Shown: in pieces, positions 35,901-47,943 of the stretch
Layout: the number at the start of each line of letters is the position of its first letter
Numbering within the stretch: the stretch's first letter is position 1
From: Paraphoma chrysanthemicola
Taxonomy: Eukaryota; Ascomycota; Dothideomycetes; Pleosporales; Phaeosphaeriaceae
Assembly: GCA_020744225.1 (NCBI GenBank)
Contig: JAGMWG010000001.1
Location: forward strand, 1,860,001-1,924,000
Length of the DNA: 64,000 nt
Direction: 5' to 3'
Made by a program: the position numbers and the translations under genes
The notes under the pieces: generated by a model
What the model was told of the DNA's origin: nothing
What the model saw: the letters and a program-made list of their open reading frames with translations, nothing else
The model's database searches: none

Positions 35901-37887
35901 CAACGCCCGTTGGCCATCGTTTCGCCACCGCGGCTGCGCGCCTTGACTGGCGGATATTATCTCCGACGGTCCACTCGGCCAGACGCTCTGAAGCACAGAT
36001 CGTGGGTTGCGGTAGCACGGTTGCCGAGCTTCTGCATGTTTTTCGGGGGCAGCGGGATCTAGCCCGCAGGTGGTGGGGTGGCGAAGGGGTAGGTGTGCCC
36101 TTTGTGTGACGGGGTGTTGGAGAGGCGACGGATGCCGAGGGATAGACCAGCATCGTGTCGATGCTATTCGATGCATCTCGCAGGCATTGAGAAAGACTTG
36201 TGGATTGTAATGTGCGTGGTGCGATCGTGCCACATCGGCAATGTAGGGCTGACGATTGTTCTGATCATTCATCTTCGATCTATCTGTGAGTAGGTACGCT
36301 TCTGGGCAGTCCCGTTGGTCCCATTCGTTCTGCGGTGACATTGAACGTTAACGCACAGTCCGACACGGTTGATTTATGCAAGATGCCCATTCTGGGTTTT
36401 TCTATTGATGGATCCGGAGGAAAATTCCTCTGCCAGCATAATCGTTCGTCGACATCATACATTCACCCCTATTCTCTTCAGCCAAAAGCACTTCTCCTTC
36501 TTCAACTACTTATCCAGATCGATACCTCTCATGCAAACCTTTGTCATTTATTTGAACATCCACCGCCCCTTCATACATTCACAATCCTCCAACTTATTCA
36601 AATACCCATGGATCTTTTAGAAACCCGCTATTTATCCAAGCTCCGACCACTCGGTACTTGCTCGAACGCCCAGCACTCATACAGACAAATATCCATTACA
36701 TATATAAGCTTCCAACGCACGTGTAAACTTCCATTACTCGTCCAAACCCCGCTCCTTGATTCCATCACCTCCACCACCTGCTCATCCCCACCGACCGTCT
36801 CCTCGTACTTATCAGCCCCTCATATACTCCTTTGCTCTTCCCATCCAAAGTTTCTTGCTTTACTATCCTTCTCTCCGCACTCATCGGCGACTGCTCACCC
36901 ATTGTCGAGGTGGATTTCCGCCTGGTGCCTAATCGCGACAGCGAAAGCGATGTTCGTAAACCTGCCATGCAAGACGCCGTATTGCGCTTGTCGAGAGGAG
37001 AATGTATCGTAGTGACTGTGGCCGGCGAGCGGCGAACAAAGTCCTGTGGCGATACTTGGGACGAAGATATCGATGAAGTCGAATTCGCGGTCCGTGGGTC
37101 GCTGTGGTTCGTCCGTTTGCGCAAGACGTTCCTCGACGACATTGAGGGAGCGCGACTCAGACTTGGACATTGCGTTGGATTGCGTTCGGAGTTTGAACAT
37201 GGAGTGAGCATTTTGACTGTTTTGGCGGCAATCGAGTTGATGAAGTGAATTCATAGGCATGTATCCCCTATCGACGCATATAACCAGTCCTCTACTGCAC
37301 CTCCACTCTTCAATTCAGAACTCGCCCTACCCAAACCCGAGTCTCTCTCCCCACACTTGCAGCACCCTGCGTCATACAGAACAGGCTACAGCTTATTATA
37401 CCGCTAAATCTTGAGAAGCTTTGCATTTCATCGGTTCAGGTGTCGCGGAAGAAACTCCGGCGCGTGCTGGTGCTGTTTGGGGTGTATCGATAGGCTAAAG
37501 AGGTATGCATGTGCCACCAAACGACTTTCCAGGAATTGCAAACAGCGTGTCAGAGTTTATAGACTTGGTTTGGTTCGAGGAATGAGGAATGGTGCGGGGC
37601 ACGAAAATTGATCTGATATAAAAGTGCGTGGTGAAGGAGCAGCCATGGTTGAAAAGGCGCTGTGATAGATTCTAAATGCCACGTCTTGAATATGTTCCAA
37701 AAATGTTTCTTCCGTTGGGAAAATGTCGACCCGAGCTATGCATTGTGCATCAGCAAGATAAATGCAAAGATGCTTCGCTCCTCCACCTGATCTCTCGTAT
37801 GTCTTACGCAAACCTCGTCTTCGGCCATACTACATCGCCAGTCAAACCATACACCCCGGCATCTTCCTACCATCTCCCCGCCCGTCC
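32975..37887. other. Long gene-poor interval
   Basis: Almost 5 kb without a confidently recognised gene, the longest such stretch in the window. Open frames at 33705-34160, 34232-34603, 35805-36341 and 35829-36062 lack motifs. From about 36460 to 36830 the plus strand is markedly G-poor and C/T/A-rich, like fungal 5' leaders. Beyond it, 36832-37248 is open on both strands (plus frame starting at a TTG; minus frame 37211-36765 with ATG), and a G-poor stretch returns at about 37260-37390. An unrecognised transcript, coding or not, may start in this part. Confidence 0.4.
36832..37248 (+). other. Possible coding segment or transcript of unknown type
   Basis: An open plus-strand frame ends at 37248. 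Its latter half reads plausibly as protein (DEDIDEVEFAVRGSLWFVRL, DDIEGARLRLGHCVGL), but no in-frame ATG exists at its beginning, so an upstream exon would be needed. The opposite strand has an ATG-started 148-codon frame over the same bases. The pyrimidine-rich flank upstream favours plus-strand transcription. I cannot assign a product. Confidence 0.25.
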
Positions 37888-38802
37888 TTAACTAATGAAT
37901 CTCATCGTAACCTCGACGGTCGCAAACGTCCCCGCACTAACCGGCATCGCCCTAAGCAGCGTCGGTCCAATGCCCTTCCAAAACCCCCTCGCGCCCTCGG
38001 CCCTCCAAGTCTTTGCAAAGCAATCCCGCATACTCGAATACTTCTGCGCCGCACCAAATCCATCACTCTGCATCTTGCTCTTGACCACGTCGAACGGATA
38101 ACTGCTAATCCACAACATCTCACCCGCCAAGCCGCCATACGCCGCGACTTTCCATGTCGAGATCTGTTCGCGCGGCGTGTTGGTGCGGCGCGAATCGGCG
38201 TTCATGAGGTACTCGAACGTAGTAAACCAGACACCGTAGGCCTGGGCTTCACGCAGGAAAGTTACGGCCGTACCGCGATACACGCCTGCGAGAACACCCT
38301 GGTGCGCGCTGAGTTTGCGCACGCAGTCGATTGGGCCAGAGTACAGGCGGTTGGCGCCATGGGGTTGGGTCTGCAGACGGATGCGGATGTGTTCAATGGG
38401 ACTTGATAGGAGTGTGTTTGCGATTCCGGCAAATGCTCCGGCGGCGTAGTATTGTCCGTAAGACAAGCTTGGATCGCCGCGTTTTTCGGTGTTTTGGGCT
38501 TCGAATTGTCGACGCGCGTAATGGAAGCCGCCGAATTGGACAGATACACATGCACCGATACCAATCAAGGGGGTTAGTGTGCCTTTGTAGAACGCGGCGG
38601 CGCCTTCGTTTTTGTAAATGGATGTTGCCGCATCTAGGGCGCCTGTGTATTGGGATGTTGTTTGCAGGCGGACCTTGACAATATCGAAGGGCTGGCCGAG
38701 AAGGACTTGGGCTACACCGCCGACGGCGCCGGCGAAGAGGTCTTTGAGAGTGCGTTTGAACCCTTGGTCCGGAAGCTCCAGTTCATGCTCTGCCTTTGAC
38801 AT
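37888..38802 (-). CDS. YMC1: Mitochondrial carrier family protein, Ymc1/Ymc2-like
   Basis: A single exon of 304 aa starting at ATG 38802; the frame extends further upstream only through a GTG. Three tandem repeats of about 100 residues each carry the carrier signature: PFDIVKVRLQ, PIEHIRIRLQ and PFDVVKSKMQ, with six membrane helices. The segment FYKGTLTPLIGIGACVSVQFG and the opening LFAGAVGGVAQVLLGQPFD match yeast Ymc1/Ymc2 closely, inner-membrane carriers linked to amino-acid (glycine/glutamate) metabolism. The more distant carnitine/ornithine carriers are the alternative. No cleavable presequence is expected for this family. Confidence 0.88.
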   Translation of the reverse strand: MSKAEHELELPDQGFKRTLKDLFAGAVGGVAQVLLGQPFDIVKVRLQTTSQYTGALDAATSIYKNEGAAAFYKGTLTPLIGIGACVSVQFGGFHYARRQFEAQNTEKRGDPSLSYGQYYAAGAFAGIANTLLSSPIEHIRIRLQTQPHGANRLYSGPIDCVRKLSAHQGVLAGVYRGTAVTFLREAQAYGVWFTTFEYLMNADSRRTNTPREQISTWKVAAYGGLAGEMLWISSYPFDVVKSKMQSDGFGAAQKYSSMRDCFAKTWRAEGARGFWKGIGPTLLRAMPVSAGTFATVEVTMRFIS

Positions 38803-39487
38803 TTTCGGACTTCCTGCTCTTGTGCTTTGATGCTTTTGGAGAGGGTTGGTACCAATTGCGCGCACGAGCGTGGCGCAGGGCGATTGAGTTGCCGGTCAGA
38901 TTCCGATTTGTTTCCCGATAGCGGTCAAGATTTTTGTCCCTTCTCTTAGAACTGCTTCAACCAAGTCAATGGCGCGGGAAAGTGATGTTCATTCTCCATG
39001 TTCGAAACCTCGCAGCAAAGAAATCCAATGGCGTGCTTGCGCACAGACACTAGCGCGGTGCGCGGTACCGATAAATTAGCTGCGTTACATGCCTCGAAGC
39101 GGTCATTGTATGCATGACATCAGACAGTGAACAATTGACTATCGGAAGGTTTCCATTAGATATACACGATTACCCGCTTTTTCATATATAGAGATATGTT
39201 ATCTTCAGCATCATCCTACTCCGGGAGCGCCAACTGCGCTGGTATCTGAGTCAATAATACAAGAAAAGTGGTTTTGTACAAGTCCTCGCAGACGGTGACC
39301 GAAGTCCTCTTAACAATAAGGAAAACGGAATTTAGAAACGACGCATAGCAACTCCAAGGAAAATCGACGTGAGCATGTGATGCCCCACAATAGCGCTCAA
39401 CGCGCAGGAAAATGGCCGTATAAACCACCACCAAAACACCGTATCTTACAAGCCAGCGCCTGGAATTTCAACTGGATGCAGCAAGCA
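38803..39487. other. Intergenic interval
   Basis: About 690 bp between two minus-strand genes: the promoter of the carrier gene and the 3' flank of the Ras-like gene. A minus-strand frame at 39216-39434 is open just past the Ras stop but is hydrophobic without a recognisable motif. Confidence 0.5.
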
Positions 39488-40334
39488 CTACCAGCACTTG
39501 AGTTTCTGCCAGAAGCCCTGCTTCGTCTCGTCGTCGTCTCGCCCATGCGGATCAAAGGCTGATGCCTCGTTTCCTTTCGGGGGCGGTAGGGCAGCCGTAC
39601 GATACGGTTGCTGCGCAGCTCCATCGCCCGCAGCAAGGCGTCGTGCTTCGACCACGCGCCGAACCACCACTATCACAGTCAGTCCCTCGTCGTGCTCTCA
39701 CGCAATGCGAAAACCTACACGCAAATGTCTCCTCGATATTCACCATCTCCCTCGCACTCGTCTCCATGAACCCGCACTTTCTCTTCCGCGCCCACTCGAG
39801 CCCATCTTTGGCCTTGATCTGCCTCTGTCCTTGTAAATCGCACTTGTTGCCCGCCACAATCTTGACCGGCGGCGTTTTCCCATTGTCTATCCTACTCTCT
39901 TCTTCCATGTCGATCATCTCCATGAAATATTCCAGCGCATCGAGCGAATTCGGTGACGTGATGTCGTACACGAGGAGAAAGGCATCGGAATTGAGATTCG
40001 AAGCGGCCCAGAGACCGCGGTATTCTTCCTGCCCGGCGGTGTCGGTGAGCATCAGGTAGTAGGGTACGCCGTCGACGGTGCGGGTTACGGAGTATGAGTC
40101 CTCTGCGTGGTACGGGTTAGTCGGAACCGAGTGATGAGTATGCGATTGCAAGAGTTGCGCGCACCTATTGTTGGGTCGTAGTCCGAGGTCCATTGGCTTC
40201 GCACCAGGCGCAATGTGATTGAGCTTTTACCTGGCGAGGGTCAGTCGTGGTTTGGGGGAGCGTCGCTGGCATGGGCGCATACCGCATCCTCCATCGCCGC
40301 ACACGGTGATTGTGATTCTGTTGTTCTCATCCAT
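39488..40334 (-). CDS. Ras-family small GTPase without CAAX box
   Basis: Four exons: 40334-40283, 40230-40165, 40102-39719 and 39669-39488, giving 227 aa. All GTPase motifs are present: P-loop GDGGCGKSS, effector region YDPTIEDSY (identical to classical Ras), DTAGQEEY, NKCD and ETSA. Residues after switch II (RGLWAASNLNSDAFLLVYDIT) differ from classical Ras. The C-terminal 45 residues are hydrophilic and end FWQKLKCW, so the last cysteine is followed by one residue and no prenylation CAAX box exists. In the third splice, the donor GTAGGT at 39718 keeps frame, whereas the GT at 39720 would not. A signalling role is likely; membrane attachment must work differently or not at all. Confidence 0.88.
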
Positions 40335-42317
40335 CCCCAGCAATTGTGCGCAATTGTGTCGCGAAGGCTCGTCTTGCAGCGCAGTTCAGCGCAGGGCAGC
40401 CCAACAGCAGTACCGGTAACCGGGGTCGCGTATGTTCTGTCTCGTGTCCGACCCGATTCGTTTCACACCAAAGTATGCCGTTACACGGAGAGCAATCGCA
40501 GTTCAAGCAGCAGTCAGTTGTCAAAGCGAGCGTGTCGTGAGTAATATGTCTCCGAGAGCGCAGAAGAACACCAACCCAAGCAAACGAAATGAGCGATGAT
40601 CACTTCGTGTGTCTGGACTCTGCGAGGCGCAAGGGTTCGGGCGTAATGCGCGGGAGTTCTGCTCCCTCCCGAGCTCGCACCAACGACGCAATTCCGCCTT
40701 GGAAGCTTGGAAGAAAGGCGAAAGCCCGGTTGACGCTTGACCACGAGGAGAAAGCGGCCCCACACGCGTAATCTCAATCCATGCGGACAACACGTGCGAA
40801 AGGGACGGGAATGCACCAGTGTACGGCATCTGGTTCATGGAAATAAAGAAAACTTGTGTTCCGAAACTGTAAACGCATATGGGATAAGAAAATGGGCACA
40901 CAATTCCTCATGACATGCCACTCGTCGCGAGTGCTTCAAGGTGTGCGTTCCTCCATCGGCTCCACATCCCTCAACCCCAGCCCTCGTCCGCCCAAGCTCT
41001 CGCTCGTTCCACGACCACCACTATCATCATCATCAAACGGCCCCTGCACCCGGCCCCTGCTCTTGCGACCGGGAACATGCAGCCCTCTTTCTCCCATCAC
41101 GAACCCTTGTCATTACCTCAGAATCCCGTACATATGCGCGTCCTCCCATGCATCTTCCCAGCGCCTCATCACTACTTTCGACGAATCATTTCGCGCTGTC
41201 CCGCGGCGCCACACGCGTTATCAACGGCGCTGACCGATCACGAAGCGACGAGTTGGGCGCACGCTGGGCTGGCTGACAGTGTGAAGTAGTGTCAGGATTA
41301 GATAATTTAAAGCAAGGACGAAGCAGGTTGTGGTGAATTGATTTGTTTATGTATGAAGTAGGTAGGTAATAGGGAAGTAGTTTAGGGGTCCTTGGTCCTG
41401 GCGTTGGTAGTTGGCCGAAACAGGGTTCGGTACTTTCAGAGCGTGCCTTGTTGCTTTGCAAGGGCTTGTAGCATCCATTGCTCCGGGTGGACAGATCGAT
41501 ACTTGTACTCATCTGCTACCCTCTAGAAATCTCAGTCACATTGTCGATCATCCTCATCACGCTGATCTAGCTCTGTTATTAAAGCCCTGAAAGCATACAC
41601 CCCTTGTTCGTCTCGGAGAGAACCTCCGTAACAGTGCCGAAGCCATGATTGGCACGTTGGCTGTCCCAAAGCTATCTAGGTAGGGCTGCCTAGCGTGGTG
41701 AATACGACCTTCATGGTACGAGTTTTCAGACTTCTAACACGCGAATCTAGCGTGCCTTTTCCAAATAGTCTTAGCTATAGGAGCATGCTCGTGGAAAGTT
41801 TAAAGATTTGTTTCAGAGTGAATGCAGTCTGCTCCGCAAAACAGCAGACACATGATAAAGCTGGGCCGAGGAATGTGGATAAACTTTGTGTAATGCGTAT
41901 CTGTTGCATAGATGGTAATATATACATGAAGTATTCCATGGCACAAGAAAACCAACTTGCACTTTCGCCCGCGTCACCCTATAAACTGAAACCGGATCGG
42001 CAGATGCCATCAGATGCCACATCAAAATATGTGCTGCCAGATCCCACAAATCGTTTGCTCGCCATGCAGAGAGACATCAACAAGTTTCATGCATAAGCTC
42101 GCGAAATCGACGCCCGTTCCCAGAAAAGCCAAAAGAGTAAACTTCATCTATCAGCGCTCACTGCAAATGCAAGCGTTGTGACTCTCGGTCCAACGATCGT
42201 GTATGGAAAAGGATGGTCTAGAAAAAAGGTCATGGGGTATCGTTATACTGGGGCATCCGACAGGCCAGGTACAGAAGAAAAAAGACAAAGTAAAAGAATA
42301 CCACGTGAGTGTGATGC
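40335..42317. other. Gene-poor interval
   Basis: About 2 kb between the Ras-like gene and the 3' end of wc-1. Frames at 40856-41289 come from a C-rich region containing a short ATC repeat near 41018-41030; the 41695-42096 frame has no ATG start. I see no supportable gene. Confidence 0.5.
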
Positions 42318-45300
42318 TTAGGAGTCGGGCTCTGTGACTTCGTCGATAGAGGGAGGAGGGACAAACCCTTGTAATGGCGCTCCTGATTGAGTCCGAGCGG
42401 ACTTGGCCGCATGGGGTTCGTCCGCCGTGCCCTCAGTCGACGATCTCTTTGTTGATGTCGCCATTGTCGAAGGGTCGGATGTGCCCTGCCTTGTGTCGGG
42501 GCTCTTGTTGGGCAGAATCGTATGATGACTTTGGTGATGCCTTGGCGAGGCGCTTTTCTTGCTTTTGTCACTTGCCGCTGAAGAGGTTCGGGGCGACACG
42601 CGACCTTGCTGTAGGAAACGACGATTAGTACTATGCATTAGCAAGGTGGGTTTTAGGGAATTACCTGTTTGGCCCATCGAAGTCCGCAGGAGTTGCATAA
42701 ATCCCGATTGCCAGACGGCCCGCGCCGCCACTCGGGCGTGGTCCGAGTGTGACAATTTGCACAATCTTTCTGAAGTTGACCCGCACCCTTCCTCCGCTTC
42801 CTCTTCTTCTTGGCCGCCAGCAATGACTGTACTTCTTCGGCGAGGTATCGATTTCGTTTTTCCATCTGCCTCAACTCATACTGCCAGCTCGTGCTTCGCG
42901 TGGTTTTCAGCTCGTCGAACACATTATCGTCCGACGCTAAACTTTGATCTTGGTGCCCAAGCTGTAGTCCATTGTGTCCTGCATATGTGGTTGCTGACTC
43001 TTCCGTGGTAACGAAGCGCGGATCACTGGCCGAGGTGACTGGGGTGTTTGCGCCTGTGTTGCCAGTTGTGGAGGCGTGGAACGGCGAGGTCAAGGCCTGC
43101 TGCGTCGTTACTGAATGAGAGTCCCCGGAATGACGCTCCTTGTTCTGGTACATGGACGGTCGGTTGGTTGTACTATTCCTGGAGTACTTGAGCAAGCGAG
43201 TCTGACCGACGACGAAAGTAGGCTTCTGGCCCTCGGTAGCGTCTCCGGGGTAGATTGTGGTAAATGCTTGGAGGACCTGACCCCTCTTGTTGATCATCTC
43301 GTGCTTCACCTCGCCCTTCCTTCCAGCCCTTGCGAGCTCGAGGATGCGGCCAAAGTTGATCTTGGATTCTTGGCGCATCAGTGACTGTATACTGGTTCCA
43401 ACAAGGTCCTCGGGCTGCTTGTCTAGTAGTTGTCGGACATTTGATGACACGAACAAGAACATCCCGGATGTGGACATCTTAGTCCATAGCTCATTGTCAC
43501 CAACACCTCCACTCTCACGAACGATGGCTTTGCTGAGCGTGTACACTGGACGTTCTCGGCCGACCAGGATGATGCATTTGCGGCCCTTGCCTTGCTCGGT
43601 GTGTAAGGAGCCGTGGCCCTCGAACCACATGTACCCACTATTTTTCCGCCGTATTCTGAAGACCACATTGACGGAACCGCCATTTGTCGTCTCTTTCAAT
43701 TCTCTAGTTACTGGTACAATGTCACTAGGGTGACATACTGACGAAAGAGCTGTGCCAATTAACTCGCTAGGATCGTACTCCAGAATTCTGTTACTGGAAG
43801 GCGATAGATATAGGAACAGTCCCTTGAGCGACAGGACATGGACGACGTCGTCGGTGTTTTCGAGAAGAACTTTGTCCCATATTCTCCTCGTGATTTCCGA
43901 ATCACCAGAACCACTGTATGTCGCCAGCACATTGGAGACCTCATCTTTGGAGATAGTCTGGCCTTGTTCAGGTTGTGGTTTTTGCGCATCATTGAACACG
44001 TAGCTCGGCATAGACATGCCTCGCTGGTAGTTGACCCTGTACGACCCATCTGCACGAATTAGCAATGCCAACAGTCCACGAGCATGGCCGAACTCACCGT
44101 TGTTTTTGTTCGTCATCGCCCCAGGTTGCTCCACGAGGTCAACCTGGAACCCAACGAAAAACTTCATCGGACCGCCAGGCTCCCAAGCGATTGGTATCAT
44201 AGTGAGTAGATTCATGAACGGCTGCCCACCTCTCCGGTAGTTGATCAGACTGATTTGTGCTTCTGCCCGCGAAGTGATCATGTTCTTGAGATAGAGCACG
44301 GAGTCGTCGTCGACGTATTTGCGCTTGATTCCTGCTTCTACTTTTCCGTCGGGTGACTGTAGGAAGCGGCAATTCCTCCCAAGGATCATGTGTCTGGTGT
44401 AGCCGGTGAGACGTTCAAAATTCTCGGAGCAGTACACAATGGGAATGTCGTCCATCTCAGCATCGCATACAACGAAAGCACAAGACAAATCCACGGAGCC
44501 AATATCGATCTGGGGATCAGGTCTTGTAGCTACTCGCATGAGGACACCCAGCATGTCGAAACCAGTCGATGAATATGCGTTTTTGAACTGAGTCTTCATG
44601 TGAGGGTTCGCGTGCATGGTCGATGGGAATCCGCCAGCTGGTGGGTTCCACGGCAGCTTGAAATCGTCGATCTGGTTCATCTGGTCCTTGGGCAAACCCA
44701 GGCCTGTTTCTTGTTGAATGGGCTGCTGCGCCTTGAGCGAGGCGAGACTCATCTGTGTAGGGAGATTAGTGCTTCTTGATGACGAGTGCTGTTCACTGAG
44801 TGGCCTGGAGTTGGAGCGCATGCTGTTTTGATCCTGGCTGCTGGTGCGGCTGGGCATACCAGAGACGCCCGATCGTGCCTCGGGCGTGTTGCTCATCGAT
44901 GGTTGCTTAAATAGGTCTTGGGCTTGCAGCGCAGGTAGATTAACCTCTTGGTTCGGAGCGGGCATGGGGCCAATGAACTCTTGGTTGACGGGAGAATCCA
45001 GCATCTGCGAGTTGAATTGATTGTTGGGAAAGAGGTTCATGTCGCTCTGCATCATGTTGAGCGAGTCATCCATGTCCATGGACATGTTCATGCCATTTGG
45101 GTACGGGCTCATGTCCATGTCGAGGGACGCGTTCGGGTGCATGGGTGACGCGTAGGCAGAGCCTGGTGCTGCCATGGTGGAGAAGGGCGAGTTTTGTCCT
45201 TGGAATTGAGTGTTTATCGCCAGGTCGGCCGCGCCATTTCGCTCGGCCTGCATCTCGCGAGTTGAGCGGGGAAAGCTGGGGTTATTACGCATCATGTCGT

Positions 45301-45592
45301 CCATGCCAGCCGCTTGCATGTCAAACTGGAAATCTTCAACACCGCTGGGGTCGCCAAAATTCAGCATGGACAGCCGCCGGCTCTCTGGCGAGCCCATCTG
45401 TATCTGCTGGGCGCGCTGGTTCGGATACACGGGCATGCTGCGGCGCCGCACGCTCTCCATCTTGTCGTTCTGGCTCACGATGTCGTCGAGCGTCATGGCC
45501 GAGTTGTTGATGGCACCCCCCATATTTTCCATCATCGTGGGCCCGTTCGACGGGTAGCCCCGCATGGGGTAGGGGTAGTTGTTGCCATTCAT
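42318..45592 (-). CDS. wc-1: White Collar-1 blue-light receptor and transcription factor
   Basis: Exon 1 is 45592-42665 and exon 2 is 42608-42318 (56-nt intron), giving 1072 aa. WC-1 binds FAD, pairs with WC-2 and activates light-responsive and clock genes in the nucleus. Order of domains: a disordered Met/Asn/Ser/Gln-rich N-terminus without the long polyQ of Neurospora; LOV domain about residues 370-475 with the photoactive Cys in GRNCRFLQ (near 407); a second PAS domain about 570-680; a third PAS about 695-790. A basic KKKRKRRKG nuclear signal lies just ahead of the GATA zinc finger (C-x2-C-x18-C-x2-C, CANC...CNSC) at about 940-970. The tail is Ser/Thr rich. All elements needed for photoreception and DNA binding are present. 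Confidence 0.96.
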
Positions 45593-46388
45593 GGTGGGCG
45601 CATTGATCGCGAGGGCCTCTCAAAATGGCAGGCAGGTCGGCGCGGGAACAGCTACGAATGGTGTCGTCGCATGGCAGGGCGGACAGAGGTGGCCAGCCGC
45701 GGCAGGGTTCAGTGAACGGCGTGCGACCTGCGAGGTGCGAAGTGCGGCGTGCGGCAGGTGGCGATTATTCCAAGGGCCGCAGACGGCTGCTCCAGCGCCC
45801 TCGTGCTGGTTGCGGTCAAGTGACGGTGCGCGTCGATGGGGGTTCTCGTGGGCAGCGACGGTGCGAGAGATGCAGGTGTCGTCGGCGATGCAATAGACGG
45901 CTAAGCCAAGAGCAGCAGCAGCACTCGAGGGCCCCTCGGCGCTATGGTGACTGGCGAGAGGGCAGAAGGCACAGCAGCCACCCGCGTGCGTAACTTAGTC
46001 TCGGAGAGACACGAACCTTGGCTCAGCGGAGTGGGGGCATGATGCGACCTATCGCATTTCTGAAGGGGGTATGGGATTTTACAGAGCTGCATGTGCCCAT
46101 CGCGAGGGAACGCCGGCACACTGCACGAGCCGCCGCCACAGACTCCGCAACGCTCCACGCAGCAATTGTTTCATTGTCTGATGGACCCTGCGGCGACCAC
46201 GGACCACGGCCATGACGACAATGACTTTGGATGACGCCCCCTGGCGCATTTGAGGTGGGGCCCAGATAGGCCTAGCGCCCATGCGACTGAAGGCTTGGCA
46301 GAGGAGCATCTGAGCATGGGCCGTCGACTTTTTGAGGTGCTAGACGACCAAAGTTGTGTGTAGAGCCCGCCGCCATGCGCTTGCCCTG
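45593..46388. promoter_or_regulatory. Divergent promoter region between wc-1 and uS2m
   Basis: About 800 bp separate the divergent starts. wc-1 leaders are long in other fungi. A four-codon upstream ORF (46375-46389) precedes the uS2m start. I could not identify light-response elements by eye with confidence. Confidence 0.5.
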
Positions 46389-46389
46389 A
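46375..46389 (+). promoter_or_regulatory. Upstream ORF overlapping the uS2m start codon
   Basis: ATG CGC TTG CCC TGA encodes four residues, and its stop shares one base with the main ATG (TGATG). This geometry would force reinitiation or leaky scanning if the transcript starts upstream of 46375, and could dampen translation. The transcription start is unknown. Confidence 0.5.
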
Positions 46390-47727
46390 TGCACATGCAG
46401 ACCACCATGATCCTGCGGAGAGCCCTTGGGGCTGCCTCGCGGTCGGCTGCACGAAGCTCGCCACGGCCGCTGCGACGATTTATTTCCACCAAAGTCGAAC
46501 CCATCGAATCATCAGCCCAGAACAGCCTGAAGCAGCTGCAGTCGATACACGCACAACTCAATGCTGAAGGAAACCAGTCGATACCGGCAGTGGACCCCGG
46601 AACGCACGGAACATCCACCTCGGCAACAGACAGCGTCGCTGAACAGTACCATCACTTCAAGCAGCAGGGCAGGTCCTCCATGGCCCACTGCTCAGCCATC
46701 AGCTAACACCAACCAGAGCAGCAGCTGAAGACGCTGGGAGCCGACATTGAACCCCACTACAAGCCTCACACCCTCCTCAATCACCCTCCCTCGCCCGCCG
46801 ACGTCACCCTCGAGCTGCTCCTCGCATCTGAAGCCCACCAAGGCCATGTCACTTCGCTCTGGAATCCCGCAAATGCCCGCTACATCCACGGCATACGACA
46901 AGGCGTCCACATCATCTCGCTAGAGGTCACAGCCGCCCACTTGCGACGAGCCGCCAAAGTCGTGCAGGAAGTGAGCAGACGAGGCGGCATGGTCCTTTTC
47001 GTCGGGACACGCGATGGACAGGACAGGGCCGTCGCTCGGGCCGCCGAGCTTGCAAAAGGCTATCATTTGTTTGAGCGATGGATCCCAGGAAGCATCACAA
47101 ACGGGCAGCAGATCTTGGGACGATGCAAGACCAAGGTTGTCAACGAGCTGGACGAGGAGGTCCCCGGCTTCGAGGAGCAATTGTATGATCGATCGGTCCT
47201 ACGACCAGACCTAGTCGTCTGCCTCAACCCGCTTGAAAACTACGTTCTGCTGCACGAGTGCGCGCTCAACAACATCCCCACAATAGGCGTCATTGACACC
47301 AATGCTGATCCTACGTGGGTCACTTACCCAATCCCCGCAAACGACGACAGGTCAGTATTCATCATGCCCAAAGTTGAGCACATGACTAACATCCCGCAGT
47401 CTCCGCTGCATACAAGTCATCGCTGGCGTTCTCGGTCGAGCGGGCGAAGCAGGCCAGAAGCAACGTCTCGCCGCCGCCGCAAATGGTACTATCACATACC
47501 AGCCAGCAAAAGGGCTTGTAATGCCAGAAACCGAGGAAGAGGCGGATGCAGCAGTACAAAAAGCAGCCAGAAGCGATAGCAGGACATCGAGAAGGGAAGC
47601 TGCGGATCAGCCCGGAGTAAACGAGGATATCATCAACACGGACGAGCTGGCCAAGAAGCTAGATGACGTGAATAACCGCGAAGATCATCGGGTTAGGGGC
47701 GGAAGGGACTTGAAGGCGTCCGCATAG
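46389..47727 (+). CDS. MRP4: Mitochondrial small-subunit ribosomal protein uS2m
   Basis: Exons 46389-46668, 46717-47350 and 47400-47727 give 413 aa. It is a protein of the mitoribosomal small subunit. The N-terminus is a mitochondrial presequence (MILRRALGAASRSAARSS..., RRFIST). The S2 fold follows: LLLASEAHQGHVTSLWNPANARYIHGIR, VLFVGTRDGQDRAVARAA, RWIPGSITN, PDLVVCLNPLENYVLLHEC, IPTIGVIDTNADPTWVTYPIPAND. A hydrophilic tail of about 80 residues is longer than in bacterial S2. The first intron (46669-46716) only keeps frame as a GC-AG intron; the nearby GT at 46673 does not. ATGs at 46395 and 46407 are in-frame alternatives. Confidence 0.9.
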
Positions 47728-47943
47728 ATGAGCATGTTGGATGTATAAAAAATGTATAGCATTGAACAAACATAGGAGGGTCACTGGTTCCAGTTCAGTG
47801 ATATAAGGATGCAAAACTTTTTAACCGGGTTGATTATTATCACGTCTATACACATGCATACCGATGCCACCATCTCCGTCTTCACGCCAAACAATGCATA
47901 CACCCCATCAACGACACGTCCAGTCCTAGTCATAATACTAGTC

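Noticed and set aside
36765..37211. 148-codon minus ORF with a true ATG
   Set aside because: Its upstream flank is G/A-rich on the sense strand, opposite to normal fungal leaders, and the content is Ser/Arg low complexity; left as a finding about the region rather than a gene.
40856..41289. Overlapping plus-strand ORFs of 111-125 codons
   Set aside because: Three frames are open over the same C-rich DNA, which is typical of composition bias, not coding.
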